Shown: in pieces, positions 1 through 8,663 of the stretch
How positions within the stretch are numbered: position 1 is the first letter of the stretch
Layout of the letters: each line of letters opens with the position of its first letter
DNA from: a virus
Strand: one strand, 5' to 3'
DNA: 30,348 nucleotides
IMG/VR virus record: IMGVR_UViG_3300027906_000087
Coordinates: 1 to 30,348 of that record
The notes under the pieces: generated by a model
Database searches by the model: none
What the model was told of the DNA's origin: nothing
The model's input: only the letters and a program-made list of their open reading frames with translations
Made by a program: the position numbers and the translations under genes

Positions 1-2
1 TT

Positions 3-866
3 GGTGGAATACTACCTATTCCTGGTCGTGTTGCATTGTCTGCACCACTACTGGATGCGATAGCACCACCAGATAAGAGAAAGAGAAGTGAGTTTGGTGT
101 GATAGACTACTTATCTACACATCATTACTATTGGTGGTCACCATTAGAGAAGACAATTGCTCTTCCTATGGCAGCACTGGGTATAACCTATGGACAGATG
201 CTAGGTTATACATTCATTCCTCTGTGTATATGTCTGGTATATACTTGGTGGTATATCTTTTCTAAGGTAGACCCCAGAAGTGTCGTACCTGACATGAGTA
301 ACATCAGAGAGTTTGATTGGCAACGAGCATTAAGAGGATGGGCTCCTTTCATTGCAACACTATGGTTCCTACTAACAGTAGGTAAGGCAGGAGCACCGTT
401 CTTCTTCCCCTGGTTTGCTGGTATGGCCTGTTACTACAGTATCCTATGTAAAGATTGGAACTGGGGTAAATACCTTGATGGTAAGTTTGCTATCATTGCA
501 ACAATTGTACTTGCATTAGGTGGAGTTGTTGGTATGATTAAGGGACCAGTGATGGAATATCTTAAGGGATCTGATCCTTCTATGATTATTCCTGTCTCTA
601 TTGTTGCAGCAGTTGCAGCATGGATCATGGGTTCATCAGGTAAGTATGCTGGTATGACCTCAGCATTGGTTCTTATCTTCGGTCCTCAGTATCTCGTGTG
701 GTTTCTTACCACTGAGTATGCTGGATACCTTTTATCACCAGCACATAAGTGTTTGATGATTGGTCAACAATACTTTGGTACTCCTATCCGTAAGTACTAC
801 AAAGTGTTGGGCGGTCTTGCCGTCTGGTTAATTGGATACGGATTTATCTCGACCTTTATCTCTTAA
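3..866 (+). CDS. Partial integral membrane protein, DUF401/ion-transporter-like
   Basis: The reading frame is open from the window's left edge (first full codon at base 3), so the N-terminus is missing and at least 287 residues are visible. The protein is strongly hydrophobic, with about seven or eight membrane segments. The C-terminal part has the order SSGKYAGMTSALVLIFGP, then AGYLLSPAHKCLMIGQQYFG. This recalls the DUF401 family of predicted permeases (ion-transporter superfamily), where a 'GxLLSPxHLCLxLTxxYF' block is typical. That assignment is from memory of the motif and is moderate. It would act in the host inner membrane; the substrate is unknown. It ends 4 nt before the next start codon, so the two are probably co-transcribed. 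It could instead be an unrelated polytopic phage protein. Confidence 0.5.
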   Translation, partial: GGILPIPGRVALSAPLLDAIAPPDKRKRSEFGVIDYLSTHHYYWWSPLEKTIALPMAALGITYGQMLGYTFIPLCICLVYTWWYIFSKVDPRSVVPDMSNIREFDWQRALRGWAPFIATLWFLLTVGKAGAPFFFPWFAGMACYYSILCKDWNWGKYLDGKFAIIATIVLALGGVVGMIKGPVMEYLKGSDPSMIIPVSIVAAVAAWIMGSSGKYAGMTSALVLIFGPQYLVWFLTTEYAGYLLSPAHKCLMIGQQYFGTPIRKYYKVLGGLAVWLIGYGFISTFIS

Positions 867-870
867 AAAT

Positions 871-1296
871 ATGGCTTGTAACGATATTAGAAAGCACTTA
901 GTTGCTGCTGAAGAAGAACTTCGGATGGCATTCGTTGAGTCTTTAGAAAATAGATATGATGACAATCTTAGTATGCTCGTAGAGTGTCTTAATAGTGTCA
1001 AGGATGTGATTGCTTGTACTCCTGTTCGTGGTACTGATAATATTAATCAGTACTATAGGAATAAGGCAGAGCATGATTTCAAATTAGATTCTAGTATAAA
1101 AATAGGTGGAGATTTGGATGCATTAGATAATGTTATTAGTTTTCCTACAGGAGAAGTAGATCTTTCTGGTATTGATAATATCAATATAGATACATCAAAT
1201 GATACAGTAACCTTTACACCAGATCCTTCTGCGTGGGGTGAAGATATTATTACATTTGGTGATGAGAAGAAAGATGACAAAGATGATCCAGCGTAG
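871..1296 (+). CDS. Acidic hypothetical protein
   Basis: 141 aa from the ATG at 871, chosen because it lies 4 nt after the upstream stop; extending upstream would run back into the membrane-protein gene. The N-terminal half (KHLVAAEEELRMAFVESLENRYDDNLSMLVECLNSVKDVI) looks helical. The C-terminal half is Asp-rich and ends in an acidic/lysine tail (GDEKKDDKDDPA). No enzyme motif or membrane segment is visible. I do not recognise the family. Its place between a membrane protein and an oxygenase/fibre block suggests late expression. Confidence 0.7.
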   Translation: MACNDIRKHLVAAEEELRMAFVESLENRYDDNLSMLVECLNSVKDVIACTPVRGTDNINQYYRNKAEHDFKLDSSIKIGGDLDALDNVISFPTGEVDLSGIDNINIDTSNDTVTFTPDPSAWGEDIITFGDEKKDDKDDPA

Positions 1297-1717
1297 GAAT
1301 CCTGACGCTGAACAATTAAATCCTGTTGTCCATAATATTATTGTGGAGAAGTCTAATAACTTAGACAAAGGAGCATTGATGACAAATTGGGATTGTTTCT
1401 CTATACCAGAGTTCATTCAAATTGCAGACTATGCACGTAGCCTCATAGATCAACCAACTAAACTGGTTGATCTGTGGGGTCAACTTTATCATAGGGGTCA
1501 TTATCAGGAGTATCACAATCATGCAGAAATTGATTGGGCGTTTGTTTATTATGTCAATACACCTGATGGATCTTCCCCAATAGTTTTCCAAGATCTAGGT
1601 AGATATTATCCTAGAGCAGGAGAGATTGTAATATTTCCTGGCCACTTAGAACATTATGTACCACCCAATCAATGTGTTGGTAGGAGTATTGTGGCAGGTA
1701 ATCTAGTTTATTCATAA
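1283..1717 (+). CDS. 2OG-Fe(II) oxygenase-like protein
   Basis: 144 aa if it starts at the ATG at 1283, which overlaps the previous gene by 14 nt and has a purine-rich AAAGA just upstream; an internal ATG at 1379 is an alternative. The core carries YHNHAEIDWAFVYYVN, a conserved-looking GEIVIFPGHLEHYVPPN and GRSIVAGN. In small phage 2OG-Fe(II) oxygenases, an HxH/HxD pair, a distal His after 'FP' and an Arg before 'xGN' form the iron and 2-oxoglutarate sites. Such genes are common beside cyanophage tail fibre genes, where protein or fibre hydroxylation has been suggested. The substrate is unknown. The stop codon overlaps the late promoter motif of the next gene. Confidence 0.65.
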   Translation: MIQRRNPDAEQLNPVVHNIIVEKSNNLDKGALMTNWDCFSIPEFIQIADYARSLIDQPTKLVDLWGQLYHRGHYQEYHNHAEIDWAFVYYVNTPDGSSPIVFQDLGRYYPRAGEIVIFPGHLEHYVPPNQCVGRSIVAGNLVYS

Positions 1718-1720
1718 ATA
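1714..1720 (+). promoter_or_regulatory. T4-type late promoter motif
   Basis: ATAAATA (preceded by TTC) lies 36 nt upstream of the 390-aa fibre gene start and overlaps the preceding stop codon. It matches the ATAAATA core of T4-like late promoters, which need gp33/gp45/gp55-type factors. Confidence 0.6.
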
Positions 1721-1756
1721 CTTCTAGCTCCATTAAGTGTCTGTAGGACTAGAAGT

Positions 1757-2929
1757 ATGTCAAAAGTATTAGCGGATCAGATAGCAAACTATAACGATAA
1801 TGGTCCTATTGAAATAAAAGAAGGACTTAATATTGCATCTGGTAAACCATTACAAATAGCAGGAAGTGCTGGTAGTAATGGAAATGTATTAGTCAGTAGT
1901 GGTACTACTGTATCATGGTCAAATGCCCTAGACAATTCTAGTAACTGGGATACTGCACATGGTTGGGGCAATCATGCTTCTGCTGGTTACTTAACGTCAG
2001 TACCTGCTATGGCTCTTGATGGTCTTAGTAATGTAGATGCAACGACTGGTGTTCAGAATGGATATATTATTAAGTATAATGGAGCAAGTTGGGAAGTAGC
2101 ACCAGATCTTAATGACAATGACAATACAACTTATGCTCAATCATCAGTTGCTTCTGGTTCTAATGTTAATTTAAGATTAACTGCTGGAGGATCTGGTAGT
2201 GGTAATGATGACATCCTTCTTACAGCAGGTACTAATGTTAGTTTTAGTAGTGTAACTGCTGGAGGATTTACTATTGATGCTACAACAAGTTCTAATCTAC
2301 CTGCTGGACTGACTTTTTCTGATCCTGCTCTTACAATTGGTGGTGGAAGTGGATATTCTTCCATAATAATGACACAAGCATCTGGTACTGCTCCACAGAT
2401 TAGAAATAGTGCTGATCCATCTGCTACTGGAATATCAATCTGGGGTGCATACAGTGGTGGTGGCACGATGCAGGAAGATGTTCATCTAGGAACCAGTGGA
2501 ATACCAAGTAAATTCCAAAATCTTAATCCAAAAACTGATAGTACTTATGACTTAGGTACTAATGCACTTCGTTGGCAGAAGGTATATGCTGATGATATAG
2601 ACACTCCTAGTGTTACTACAGGTAATAATAGTCTTGTATTTAATACAAATAGTAATGATCGTTGGGAGATAACCAGTGCTGGACACATACTTCCAAGAGA
2701 TCATGAGACATATGACATTGGATCAGCAGATAAGAAGGTAAGACATTTATTCTTATCTGATAATACTATCTACTCTGAGACTGGTGTAATAAAAGTTGCG
2801 GATCATCCTTCTGGTGGTGCTGCTGGAACTGCTAAAGTGTTGCTGGATATTGCTAAGTTACAGACAGCAGCAGCTGCGTCAGCAGACTTTGAAGCATTTA
2901 AAACAGCCATTGCTGCGTTGACTCCATAA
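1757..2929 (+). CDS. Tail fibre-like structural protein
   Basis: 390 aa from the ATG at 1757. The sequence is low in Cys and charge and rich in Gly, Ser, Thr and Asn, as in beta-structured phage fibres. It contains two stretches typical of cyanophage fibre proteins: 'TDSTYDLGTNALRWQKVYADDI' near residues 260-280 and a related 'HETYDIGSADKKVRHLFLSDNTIYS' near 315-340. This shows an internal duplicated module with a Y-D-[LI]-G-[ST] core. The C-terminus (residues about 350-390) is an Ala-rich helix. It probably forms part of the virion's host-recognition apparatus. A late promoter motif precedes it and another begins at its stop codon. Confidence 0.75.
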   Translation: MSKVLADQIANYNDNGPIEIKEGLNIASGKPLQIAGSAGSNGNVLVSSGTTVSWSNALDNSSNWDTAHGWGNHASAGYLTSVPAMALDGLSNVDATTGVQNGYIIKYNGASWEVAPDLNDNDNTTYAQSSVASGSNVNLRLTAGGSGSGNDDILLTAGTNVSFSSVTAGGFTIDATTSSNLPAGLTFSDPALTIGGGSGYSSIIMTQASGTAPQIRNSADPSATGISIWGAYSGGGTMQEDVHLGTSGIPSKFQNLNPKTDSTYDLGTNALRWQKVYADDIDTPSVTTGNNSLVFNTNSNDRWEITSAGHILPRDHETYDIGSADKKVRHLFLSDNTIYSETGVIKVADHPSGGAAGTAKVLLDIAKLQTAAAASADFEAFKTAIAALTP

Positions 2930-2932
2930 ATA
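2926..2932 (+). promoter_or_regulatory. T4-type late promoter motif
   Basis: ATAAATA spans the stop codon of the 390-aa fibre gene and lies 32 nt upstream of the large fibre gene. The context (CCATAAATAAG) resembles the other late motifs in this window. Confidence 0.6.
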
Positions 2933-2964
2933 AGTGAGAGCACTAGTATCATTTGGAAGAATAA

Positions 2965-5900
2965 ATGGCTGATCGTTACCCATTAATCGTTAATGCCGTC
3001 TCTAAGAAGATAGAGGAACTGGTATCAGGAGACAATTTAGATCTCACAGGCAATTGTATTATTGTTAGTGGTGATCTGGGTTCTGGAAAATATTTAAAGA
3101 GTGACGGTAATACTGTCCAGTGGGATGCTCCTGGGGATGTTTACCTTACCACAGCACAGACATTAACCAATAAAACACTAGAACAATCTACGATATCTGG
3201 TTCTGTTAATACGATTAGTAACGTTCCCAATTCTTCCTTAAACAACTCTTCTATTACTGTTAATGGTGCTGCTATATCATTAGGTGGAACGGTCACAACT
3301 CCAAATGATAATACAACATATGGTGTCTCTGCTGTTGATGGCCTTAATGCTACGTCAGAAATTATTCGTCTTACAGATAGCGGTGGTAACACAGATGATA
3401 TAACGATTGCTGTTGGTAACCCTGCTAATGTACCTGCTGGATCTAATGCTCTTGCTCTAGAGATTGAAAGATCTGGTGATCAAATTACAATTGCTGGTAC
3501 TGCTCCTGATGCTGACACAGTAACAACTGTTGCATCTGGAACTGGTGGTACGCCTCAGACAGGTGCTATAACTATTGCTGCTTCTGGATCTTCTACAGTA
3601 TCTCAGGATGCAGCGACAAGAACTATTACAATTGATTCATCTTACGTTGATACTATTACTAGATTAAGAGGTACATCTGGTCAGGTGTATGCTGCTGGAG
3701 ATTTTACATTCTTAGATAGTGGAGCAACCACAGTAACTCAGGGTGTAGATGGTAATGGTGATCCAACTATTACATATAGTTCTACTGATACAGTAACTAG
3801 ACTTAAAGGTGGTGCAGCAGGTACATTTACAGCTGGTGATGTAATTATAGAAGGTGGTACTAATGTTGTTGCTTCTCAGACTGGTGGTACTATTGAAATT
3901 TCTAGTACAGATACAGATACAATAACTAGACTTGCTAGTGGAACTAACGCAGTTGCAGCTGGAGATTTTAAATTTGTAGCAACAGGTGCTTCTAGTATTT
4001 CACAGAACACAGTTGGTGGTGTAACTACTATTACAATTACATCTATTAACAGTGACACTGGTGCATCATTGACTGCATCTGATGGTTTGATACTTGATGC
4101 TACTAATTTTGAGATAAAGAATGCTTCAAACTTGAGTGGTAATACATTACTTAAATGGGATTCTGGTAACAGTCAGATATCAAACAGTCTTATTACTGAC
4201 AACGGATCTACAGTTACAATTGGTGGTGACTTAGTTGTCAGTGGAACTCAAACTATTTTGAATACTAGTGTTCTTACAGTTGAAGATAATTCAATTGAAT
4301 TAAGAAAAGGATTAAATCTAACTGGTTCTGATGGTGGTATTCAGTTGAATAGAACTACTGATGCTGCTGGTACAGTAACAACATACACTCAACTTCAATG
4401 GTATGAATCTGGTGGTTATTGGAGAGCATGGGATGGTTCTGTTTCTAAGAGATTTGTAACAGAAAATGAAACTCAAACTCTTACAAACAAAACACTTACA
4501 ACACCAACACTACAGAGTCCAGTCTTAGGTGCTGCTACTGCAACAACTATCAATGGACTTGCTATTACCTCAACTGCTTCTGGTACTTTAACCATAGCAA
4601 ATAATAAAACTCTTGATGTTGCAAGAGATGTTACTCTTACTACTGATAATAACCTTGCTGCAATTACTGCTAACCTTAGACAGGGTGGTGATGTAGTATT
4701 TACATCTGATACTCTTGCTTCACTATCTTCCACAACATCAACACAGATGCGTGGTCTTGTTAGTGATACTACTGGTACTGGTAAGTTGATGTTTAATGAC
4801 CTTCCACAGGTCTTAACTGGTATTAGTACAACATCATCTGGATTTAGTTTGATTAACTCTGGTGCTACATCAATTCAATTTGGTGGTGCTGCTGGTACAG
4901 TTAATATTGGTGCATCCACAGGAACTACAACTATCAATCATGACTTAGTTGTTGATAAAGATTTAACTGTTGGTACTGGTATCTCAGATGATGTTCTTTT
5001 CAATGGTACAGTTAATATTGATAACGCAGACTTATTAATATTTGGTACTGAGTCTAGTGGAACTGCACATCCAATGAGAGTTGGTCGTGGTAATGCTGCT
5101 GATGTTCATTCAAACGTTGCAGTGGGACATGCTGCATTGAATGCAGCGACTTCAGGATCTCAGAATATTGCAATAGGCTACGAAGCACAGTGGACAACTA
5201 ATGTCGGTGCTTCTAACGTAGCAGTAGGCCACCGTGCATTACGAGCAAATGGTGCTGGAGATGGCAATATTGCTATTGGTAAGGATTGTTTACTTGTCAA
5301 TCTTGATGGCGAGAAAAACGTAGCCATTGGTACTAACGCAATGGAGACAAACAGTGTAGGAAATGCCAACGTATGTATTGGATACTATGCTGGATACAAT
5401 GTCAAGGGAGAAGGTAACGTACTGATTGGTCCTGCTGATGATGCTAACCAAACTAACGCAACCTTTGAACCACCTAATGCTAATGGTAACAGACAGTTAG
5501 TTATTGGTTCTGGTACTGAGGCATGGATTAGAGGTGACGCAGCATACGATGTCACCATAGATAAGAATTTCAGGGTTAACGCAGACACTACTATTGTTGG
5601 TAACCTTACAGTTAATGGTACTACAACTACAGTTAAATCTGCTGTGATGGAGATCTCAGACAAGGACATCGTTCTTGCTGCTGTTGTTAGTGTACAGTTT
5701 GTTTGTAGTTGTACAGATGCTAGTGCTAACATTACTTCTATCACTCCAACACTAGGATTGATTCCAGGTATGGCAGTCAGTACTACTACAAGTGGTATTA
5801 CAATACCTGCTGGTACGACTATTGTTTCTATCACAAATAATACTGCTGTTCTTTCTAATGTTATTAGTGGTACTGGTACACCAACTATAGATGCTGTTGG

Positions 5901-7518
5901 TCCTTCAGATACTTCTGCTGATGGCGGTGGTATGGTCGTTAAGGGAACTACCGACAAGAAATTTACATGGAAGCATACAGATGGTGGTGTTACTTATGAT
6001 ACTTGGGTATCTACAGAGCACTTAGATTTTGCTACCAACAGACACATCTCTATTGATAATGTTTTTGTTGCTGATGGTAATTCAAGAACCATTGGACCTA
6101 ACAGTGGTGGTGGAACAGGAGAAACAAACCAGACTTGGACATTAGGTACTGCTGTTGAATTTGCACCTACTAACTTAACAGTAAGTGGACAGGCGAGAAT
6201 TGGTAATACATCTGATACTGCTGACTCTGCTTTTGATGATTTGATTGTTGGAAGCATGGCTTCTGGTAATCACGGTATAACTATTACTTGTTCCAATGGT
6301 CAGCAAGGTGCATTAGGATTTGCAAAAACAGGTGTCCTTGCTGATGCTTATATTGCATATAATCATAATTCCACACAGGAAGATTCCACCATGATAATAA
6401 AATCTGGTGGTAATATTGGTTTATATCACGAAGGTGCTGAAAGATTTACTACTACTGATAATGGAGTGGCCATAGAAAGCACTGGAAATACTCCTCTATT
6501 AAGTTGGGTTGGTGCTAGTAATAATGAAATTGGAAGGATTGATGCTGATCAAACTTCGCCAACTACCAGTCATCTGCGTTTTTATACTGAGAATGGTGGA
6601 AATATTGGAGCCAAGATGTTCCTTAATGAAGCTGGTAATCTTGGTATAAACGATTCATCTCCTAATGCATATCTAGATATAACTCAGGGTGGTCAGGATT
6701 CAGATGTACCTGGCATTAATATATTCATGAATGGTGTTGGTGGAGGAACTGTAGGTCCACAGTATGGACTTAAGATTACTGGTGGTGGATATAACAATGC
6801 CAACCATATCTATGGAATATTTGTAGATAAATCAGCACAATTATCACAAGCTAATACTGCTGCGTACCATAAAATGTCTGGTGTTTATAGCACACTAACA
6901 GGTACAACATCTATCGTAGACTGTACTGATACTGCTGCTGGTGGAACTGTGTATGGGGTTTATGCTTCTGCAAGAGGTAATTCTGGATCTGCAAAGACTA
7001 AAATTGGATATGGTATATGGGCTGAATCAACTGGAACAAACTTCCAACTTGCTTGTGCAGCAAGATTGAAGACTGTTAGTGGAGCAACTCTCGTATACCC
7101 ATTGATATGTCAACATGATAGTAGTGAAGTCTTTAGAGTTGCTTCTAATGGTGATCTTTGGTCTGCAACTGGTAGTTTTAGTTCTGATAGAGATCTAAAA
7201 GAGAATATTCTAACTTTAAGTGGAACTTCATTAGATAAGATAAAGCAGCTAACTCCAAAAACATTTAATTGGAAGGTTGATGATAGAACAAAGGATATAG
7301 AAGAGTATGATGATATAACTACACCAACAAAAACTGTGACAGGATTAATTGCACAGGAAGTTGAACCTATTCTTCCAGATATTGTTAATGGAACTGATGG
7401 TGAAAAGAATATGGGAATTAATTATAATGGTTTAGTTGCTCATTTGGTAAATGCAGTTAAGGAACTATCAGAAAAGAACGATGCACTCGAAGCAAGACTT
7501 GCTGCACTTGAAGGATAA
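2965..7518 (+). CDS. Large tail fibre protein with S74 intramolecular chaperone
   Basis: 1517 aa, Gly/Thr/Ser/Asn-rich and repetitive. Residues about 60-560 are fibre repeats, including 'LTNKTL' blocks. Residues 717-826 hold seven repeats of N-[VI]-x-[VI]-G-x-x-A, a YadA-head-like beta-roll pattern. The 413-510 and 873-1022 regions share a module (G-[DN]-L-x-V-x-G-T ... x-x-D-x-x-I-x-L ... D-G-G). The C-terminus is a Peptidase_S74/endosialidase chaperone domain: SSDRDLKENI with the probable self-cleavage pair Ser1407-Lys1412, TPKTFNWK, GLIAQEVEPILP, and a terminal coiled coil. In this family the domain trimerises the fibre and then cleaves itself off, here releasing about 111 residues. The protein is probably a distal tail fibre that binds the host surface. 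Confidence 0.85.
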   Translation: MADRYPLIVNAVSKKIEELVSGDNLDLTGNCIIVSGDLGSGKYLKSDGNTVQWDAPGDVYLTTAQTLTNKTLEQSTISGSVNTISNVPNSSLNNSSITVNGAAISLGGTVTTPNDNTTYGVSAVDGLNATSEIIRLTDSGGNTDDITIAVGNPANVPAGSNALALEIERSGDQITIAGTAPDADTVTTVASGTGGTPQTGAITIAASGSSTVSQDAATRTITIDSSYVDTITRLRGTSGQVYAAGDFTFLDSGATTVTQGVDGNGDPTITYSSTDTVTRLKGGAAGTFTAGDVIIEGGTNVVASQTGGTIEISSTDTDTITRLASGTNAVAAGDFKFVATGASSISQNTVGGVTTITITSINSDTGASLTASDGLILDATNFEIKNASNLSGNTLLKWDSGNSQISNSLITDNGSTVTIGGDLVVSGTQTILNTSVLTVEDNSIELRKGLNLTGSDGGIQLNRTTDAAGTVTTYTQLQWYESGGYWRAWDGSVSKRFVTENETQTLTNKTLTTPTLQSPVLGAATATTINGLAITSTASGTLTIANNKTLDVARDVTLTTDNNLAAITANLRQGGDVVFTSDTLASLSSTTSTQMRGLVSDTTGTGKLMFNDLPQVLTGISTTSSGFSLINSGATSIQFGGAAGTVNIGASTGTTTINHDLVVDKDLTVGTGISDDVLFNGTVNIDNADLLIFGTESSGTAHPMRVGRGNAADVHSNVAVGHAALNAATSGSQNIAIGYEAQWTTNVGASNVAVGHRALRANGAGDGNIAIGKDCLLVNLDGEKNVAIGTNAMETNSVGNANVCIGYYAGYNVKGEGNVLIGPADDANQTNATFEPPNANGNRQLVIGSGTEAWIRGDAAYDVTIDKNFRVNADTTIVGNLTVNGTTTTVKSAVMEISDKDIVLAAVVSVQFVCSCTDASANITSITPTLGLIPGMAVSTTTSGITIPAGTTIVSITNNTAVLSNVISGTGTPTIDAVGPSDTSADGGGMVVKGTTDKKFTWKHTDGGVTYDTWVSTEHLDFATNRHISIDNVFVADGNSRTIGPNSGGGTGETNQTWTLGTAVEFAPTNLTVSGQARIGNTSDTADSAFDDLIVGSMASGNHGITITCSNGQQGALGFAKTGVLADAYIAYNHNSTQEDSTMIIKSGGNIGLYHEGAERFTTTDNGVAIESTGNTPLLSWVGASNNEIGRIDADQTSPTTSHLRFYTENGGNIGAKMFLNEAGNLGINDSSPNAYLDITQGGQDSDVPGINIFMNGVGGGTVGPQYGLKITGGGYNNANHIYGIFVDKSAQLSQANTAAYHKMSGVYSTLTGTTSIVDCTDTAAGGTVYGVYASARGNSGSAKTKIGYGIWAESTGTNFQLACAARLKTVSGATLVYPLICQHDSSEVFRVASNGDLWSATGSFSSDRDLKENILTLSGTSLDKIKQLTPKTFNWKVDDRTKDIEEYDDITTPTKTVTGLIAQEVEPILPDIVNGTDGEKNMGINYNGLVAHLVNAVKELSEKNDALEARLAALEG
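5113..5442 (+). repeat. Seven YadA-head-like repeats inside the fibre gene
   Basis: Residues 717-826 of the large fibre contain NVAVGHAAL, NIAIGYEAQ, NVAVGHRAL, NIAIGKDCL, NVAIGTNAM, NVCIGYYAG and NVLIGPADD, spaced about 15-18 residues apart. This is the pattern of left-handed beta-roll heads in trimeric autotransporter adhesins. The DNA here is less AT-biased in third positions than the flanks by eye (for example many AACGTA/GCAGT words), which may indicate a separate origin. Confidence 0.7.
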
Positions 7519-7549
7519 TATGTTATAATAATGGTAACTTGATTTTATT

Positions 7550-8155
7550 ATGCAGTACAGACCAATAACTCCCAAGAATGATGGGTGGCTTGAGATCTTT
7601 CTCACTAGAGATATAAAACTACAGATAGATAGCATGATTGCTAACGCTGGCCAGAGTGTCAAGTCACAACTTGCTGGCAATATTAGTAGGAGTCAGGAGT
7701 TAGAACCAACGGATGAATTTAGAAGGTTCATTGATGAGGTAATTAAAAATTATCAAAAAGAATTTGATTATCTCCCACGAAAGACCAATGTAAATCATGC
7801 AGAGACGTTAGAACTGTATGATCTATGGGTCAACTATCAGTACGCAACAGAATTTAATCCATCTCATGTACATGCTGGTGTCTATTCATTTGTGATATGG
7901 CATACTATACCTACTGATATAAGAGATCAGATGCAGTTGTCGTTTGCAAAGGAGACTCGTGCTCCATGTGTATCATGTTTTCAGTTTGAGTACACTAGTA
8001 TCTGTGGTAATAGGAAAGCATTTAACTATCCTATGAGTCCAAAGATGGATGGCATGATGTTGTTCTTCCCTGCTGAGTTGAACCATCTAGTTTATCCTTT
8101 CTATGGTACTGATGATGCTAGGATATCTTTGGCAGGTAACGTAGCATGGGTTTAA
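7550..8155 (+). CDS. 2OG-Fe(II) oxygenase-like protein
   Basis: 201 aa from the ATG at 7550, 31 nt after the fibre stop; a TATAAT-like box lies at 7524-7529. The probable iron ligands are H106 and H108 in FNPSHVHAGVYSFVIW and H179 in LFFPAELNHLVYPFY; R191 in DDARISLAGNV would bind 2-oxoglutarate. The first ligand pair is HxH rather than the textbook HxD, as seen in a putative phage 2OG-Fe(II) oxygenase family. With the gene at 1283-1717 it flanks the two fibre genes, which suggests action on fibre or other virion proteins, but the substrate is unknown. Confidence 0.7.
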   Translation: MQYRPITPKNDGWLEIFLTRDIKLQIDSMIANAGQSVKSQLAGNISRSQELEPTDEFRRFIDEVIKNYQKEFDYLPRKTNVNHAETLELYDLWVNYQYATEFNPSHVHAGVYSFVIWHTIPTDIRDQMQLSFAKETRAPCVSCFQFEYTSICGNRKAFNYPMSPKMDGMMLFFPAELNHLVYPFYGTDDARISLAGNVAWV

Positions 8156-8169
8156 GGTGTGGTTAATAC

Positions 8170-8177
8170 TATAAATA
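8170..8177 (+). promoter_or_regulatory. T4-type late promoter motif
   Basis: TATAAATA, a full match to the T4 late core, 21 nt upstream of the start of the 149-aa membrane protein. A TATAAT hexamer also touches that start codon. Confidence 0.65.
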
Positions 8178-8198
8178 AAATTTAGTTACTATGTTATA

Positions 8199-8648
8199 AT
8201 GGCAGAAGAAATAAAAGAAGAAGTCAAAGAAGAGAAGAAGAAAGGTTTCTTTGGTAAAGCAAAGGCTGCCATTCTTCCTGACGCTGAAGAACAGGCAGCG
8301 ATCATCAGTACAATGGTGAGAATCACAGTGCTGGCCTGGTCTGGAGGTATATTAACTTTAAACTATGTTGCCATACCTGGCGTTCCTCAACAGAAAATAG
8401 ATCCAACATTTATAGCTTCAGTTTTTACAGGAGTTTTAGCTAGCTTCGGAATTCAGACTGCATCTAAAAAGAATGATGGTACTATGAAGATGGATAAGAA
8501 TGGTAATGGTAATGGTAATGTTGGTGGAGGTAATGGTGGAACAGTTCAAACAATTAGAATTGAACAGATGCCACTGAAGATCATTGCTGCTGATATTCCT
8601 GCTAAATTGGATCCAAAGAAGGATCAAAAGAAACCACCTACTGCATAA
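8199..8648 (+). CDS. Small membrane protein, possibly holin-like
   Basis: 149 aa. A charged Lys/Glu N-terminus (residues 1-30) is followed by two hydrophobic segments, about 36-60 (IISTMVRITVLAWSGGILTL) and 68-88 (PTFIASVFTGVLASFGIQTA). A Gly/Asn repeat linker (KNGNGNGNVGGGNGGT, about 100-115) and a basic, Pro-rich C-terminus follow. Two-helix membrane proteins with charged ends include class II holins, so a lysis role is possible, but no endolysin is adjacent and I do not recognise the family. It lies behind a late promoter motif and 15 nt ahead of another membrane-associated gene. Confidence 0.65.
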   Translation: MAEEIKEEVKEEKKKGFFGKAKAAILPDAEEQAAIISTMVRITVLAWSGGILTLNYVAIPGVPQQKIDPTFIASVFTGVLASFGIQTASKKNDGTMKMDKNGNGNGNVGGGNGGTVQTIRIEQMPLKIIAADIPAKLDPKKDQKKPPTA

Positions 8649-8663
8649 AATAGAGGTTATATT

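Noticed and set aside
5385-5957. 190-codon minus-strand ORF inside the large fibre gene, and other minus ORFs at 2137-2466, 4473-4733 and 5994-6257
   Set aside because: They are mirror images of repetitive fibre codons (Val/Ala/Pro/Leu-rich), with no ribosome-binding sites or promoters.
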